Part shown: piece by piece, positions 53,800 through 53,982 of the stretch | Position numbering within the stretch: the stretch's first letter is position 1 | How the letters are laid out: every line of letters starts with the position of its first letter | NCBI GenBank assembly: GCA_023139105.1 | Contig: JAGLOF010000077.1 | Location: 1-53,982, forward strand | Length of the DNA: 53,982 nucleotides | Direction of reading: 5' to 3' | Source: a bacterium | GTDB taxonomy: Bacteria; Zhuqueibacterota; QNDG01; JAGLOF01 | Notes under the pieces: model-generated | Told to the model about the DNA's origin: nothing | Database searches by the model: none | Seen by the model: the letters and a program-made list of their open reading frames with translations, nothing else | Made by a program: the position numbers and the translations under genes

Positions 53800-53982
53800 C
53801 TAACCCCCGGGGATTAGTTATAGCCCCCGGGGTGTAGCGGTGCTCTTCCGCTATTCCCCGGGGGTGACAGAACGTTCCCCAATTTACCTGTACTCCTCAT
53901 GTCAATGATATTGATACGATTGGAGATAGCATGTTTTTTTCACTAACCCCCGGGGCGGTAGAGATACCCCGGGGATTAGTTA
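53800..53982. repeat. Cluster of CCCCGGGG-centred palindromes and inverted repeats
   Basis: Three related units: CTAACCCCCGGGGATTAG (53800-53817, palindromic but for one position); a hairpin with CCCCCGGGG (53824-53832)/CCCCGGGGG (53856-53864) outer arms and TAGCGG/CCGCTA inner arms; and CTAACCCCCGGGG (53943-53955)/CCCCGGGGATTAG (53967-53979) with an 11-nt spacer. CCCCGGGGATTAGTTA is repeated exactly at 53805-53820 and 53967-53982, and the array may continue beyond the window. No gene is seen here. Confidence 0.85.

Noticed and set aside
1..53982. CRISPR array, tRNA or rRNA genes, prophage or plasmid origin
   Set aside because: No regularly spaced repeats of CRISPR size, cloverleaf-like sequences, rRNA signatures or phage/replication genes were seen.

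Overview
The window looks like a chromosomal segment from an uncultured Gram-negative bacterium of the FCB superphylum (Marinimicrobia/KSB1/Calditrichota-like rather than classical Bacteroidetes). The evidence is three TonB-dependent receptors, a patatin-POTRA-barrel protein, a TolC-family protein, several lipoproteins, and a large surface protein ending in the FlgD-like/type IX-type sorting domain typical of that group. Base composition is moderately AT-rich. No rRNA, tRNA, CRISPR array or intact transposase was recognised.

Layout. (1) 1-10646, plus strand: a tight run of envelope and catabolic genes: the end of a YoaP-domain acetyltransferase, an unrecognised lipoprotein, a patatin phospholipase with its own outer-membrane barrel, a serine-hydrolase-like protein that has lost its catalytic SxxK motif, a sortilin/VPS10-type beta-propeller protein, an aldo/keto reductase and a polysaccharide deacetylase. 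(2) 10647-22486: mixed housekeeping and accessory genes: a DUF4143 ATPase behind a good promoter, a sirtuin and a DUF2891 lipoprotein on the minus strand, prmC, a 25-codon gene remnant, a phosphohexomutase with a 9-bp tandem repeat at its 3' end, a 1075-aa secreted surface protein, purC, a GNAT acetyltransferase and a methyltransferase. (3) 22565-33526, minus strand: thiE; a TonB receptor, YfiR-like protein, CHASE8 histidine kinase, receiver and receiver-PAS-kinase signalling run; then nikR and a TonB receptor / ECF S-component / methyltransferase operon with a near-perfect NikR operator overlapping the predicted transcription start. (4) 33661-48905, minus strand: a 15-kb co-directional gene set, described below. 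(5) 49221-53982, plus strand: a 5'-nucleotidase-type lipoprotein, then a large carboxypeptidase-regulatory-domain TonB receptor preceded by a short ORF with a hairpin-presented ribosome binding site, followed by a UUCG terminator and a cluster of CCCCGGGG palindromes.

The standout is region 4. Read in the direction of transcription it encodes a TolC-family outer-membrane protein, a membrane-anchored periplasmic protein with an adaptor-like coiled-coil hairpin and a NEW3/COG1470-like domain, a 44-residue peptide with a strong Shine-Dalgarno sequence and one cysteine four residues from its end, a secreted HExxH metallopeptidase, then seven paralogous ABC-2-type permeases served by one ABC ATPase. 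All seven permeases keep an EKExGTLKLxLSN-type motif and six of them end exactly in D(V/I)R (the seventh ends DVRNKD). I infer an envelope-spanning export or remodelling system with interchangeable permease subunits, possibly acting on the small peptide. The architecture is seen directly; the function is inference.

Starts were moved to a downstream codon where the longest reading frame ran into the upstream gene and a clear ribosome binding site supported the later start.
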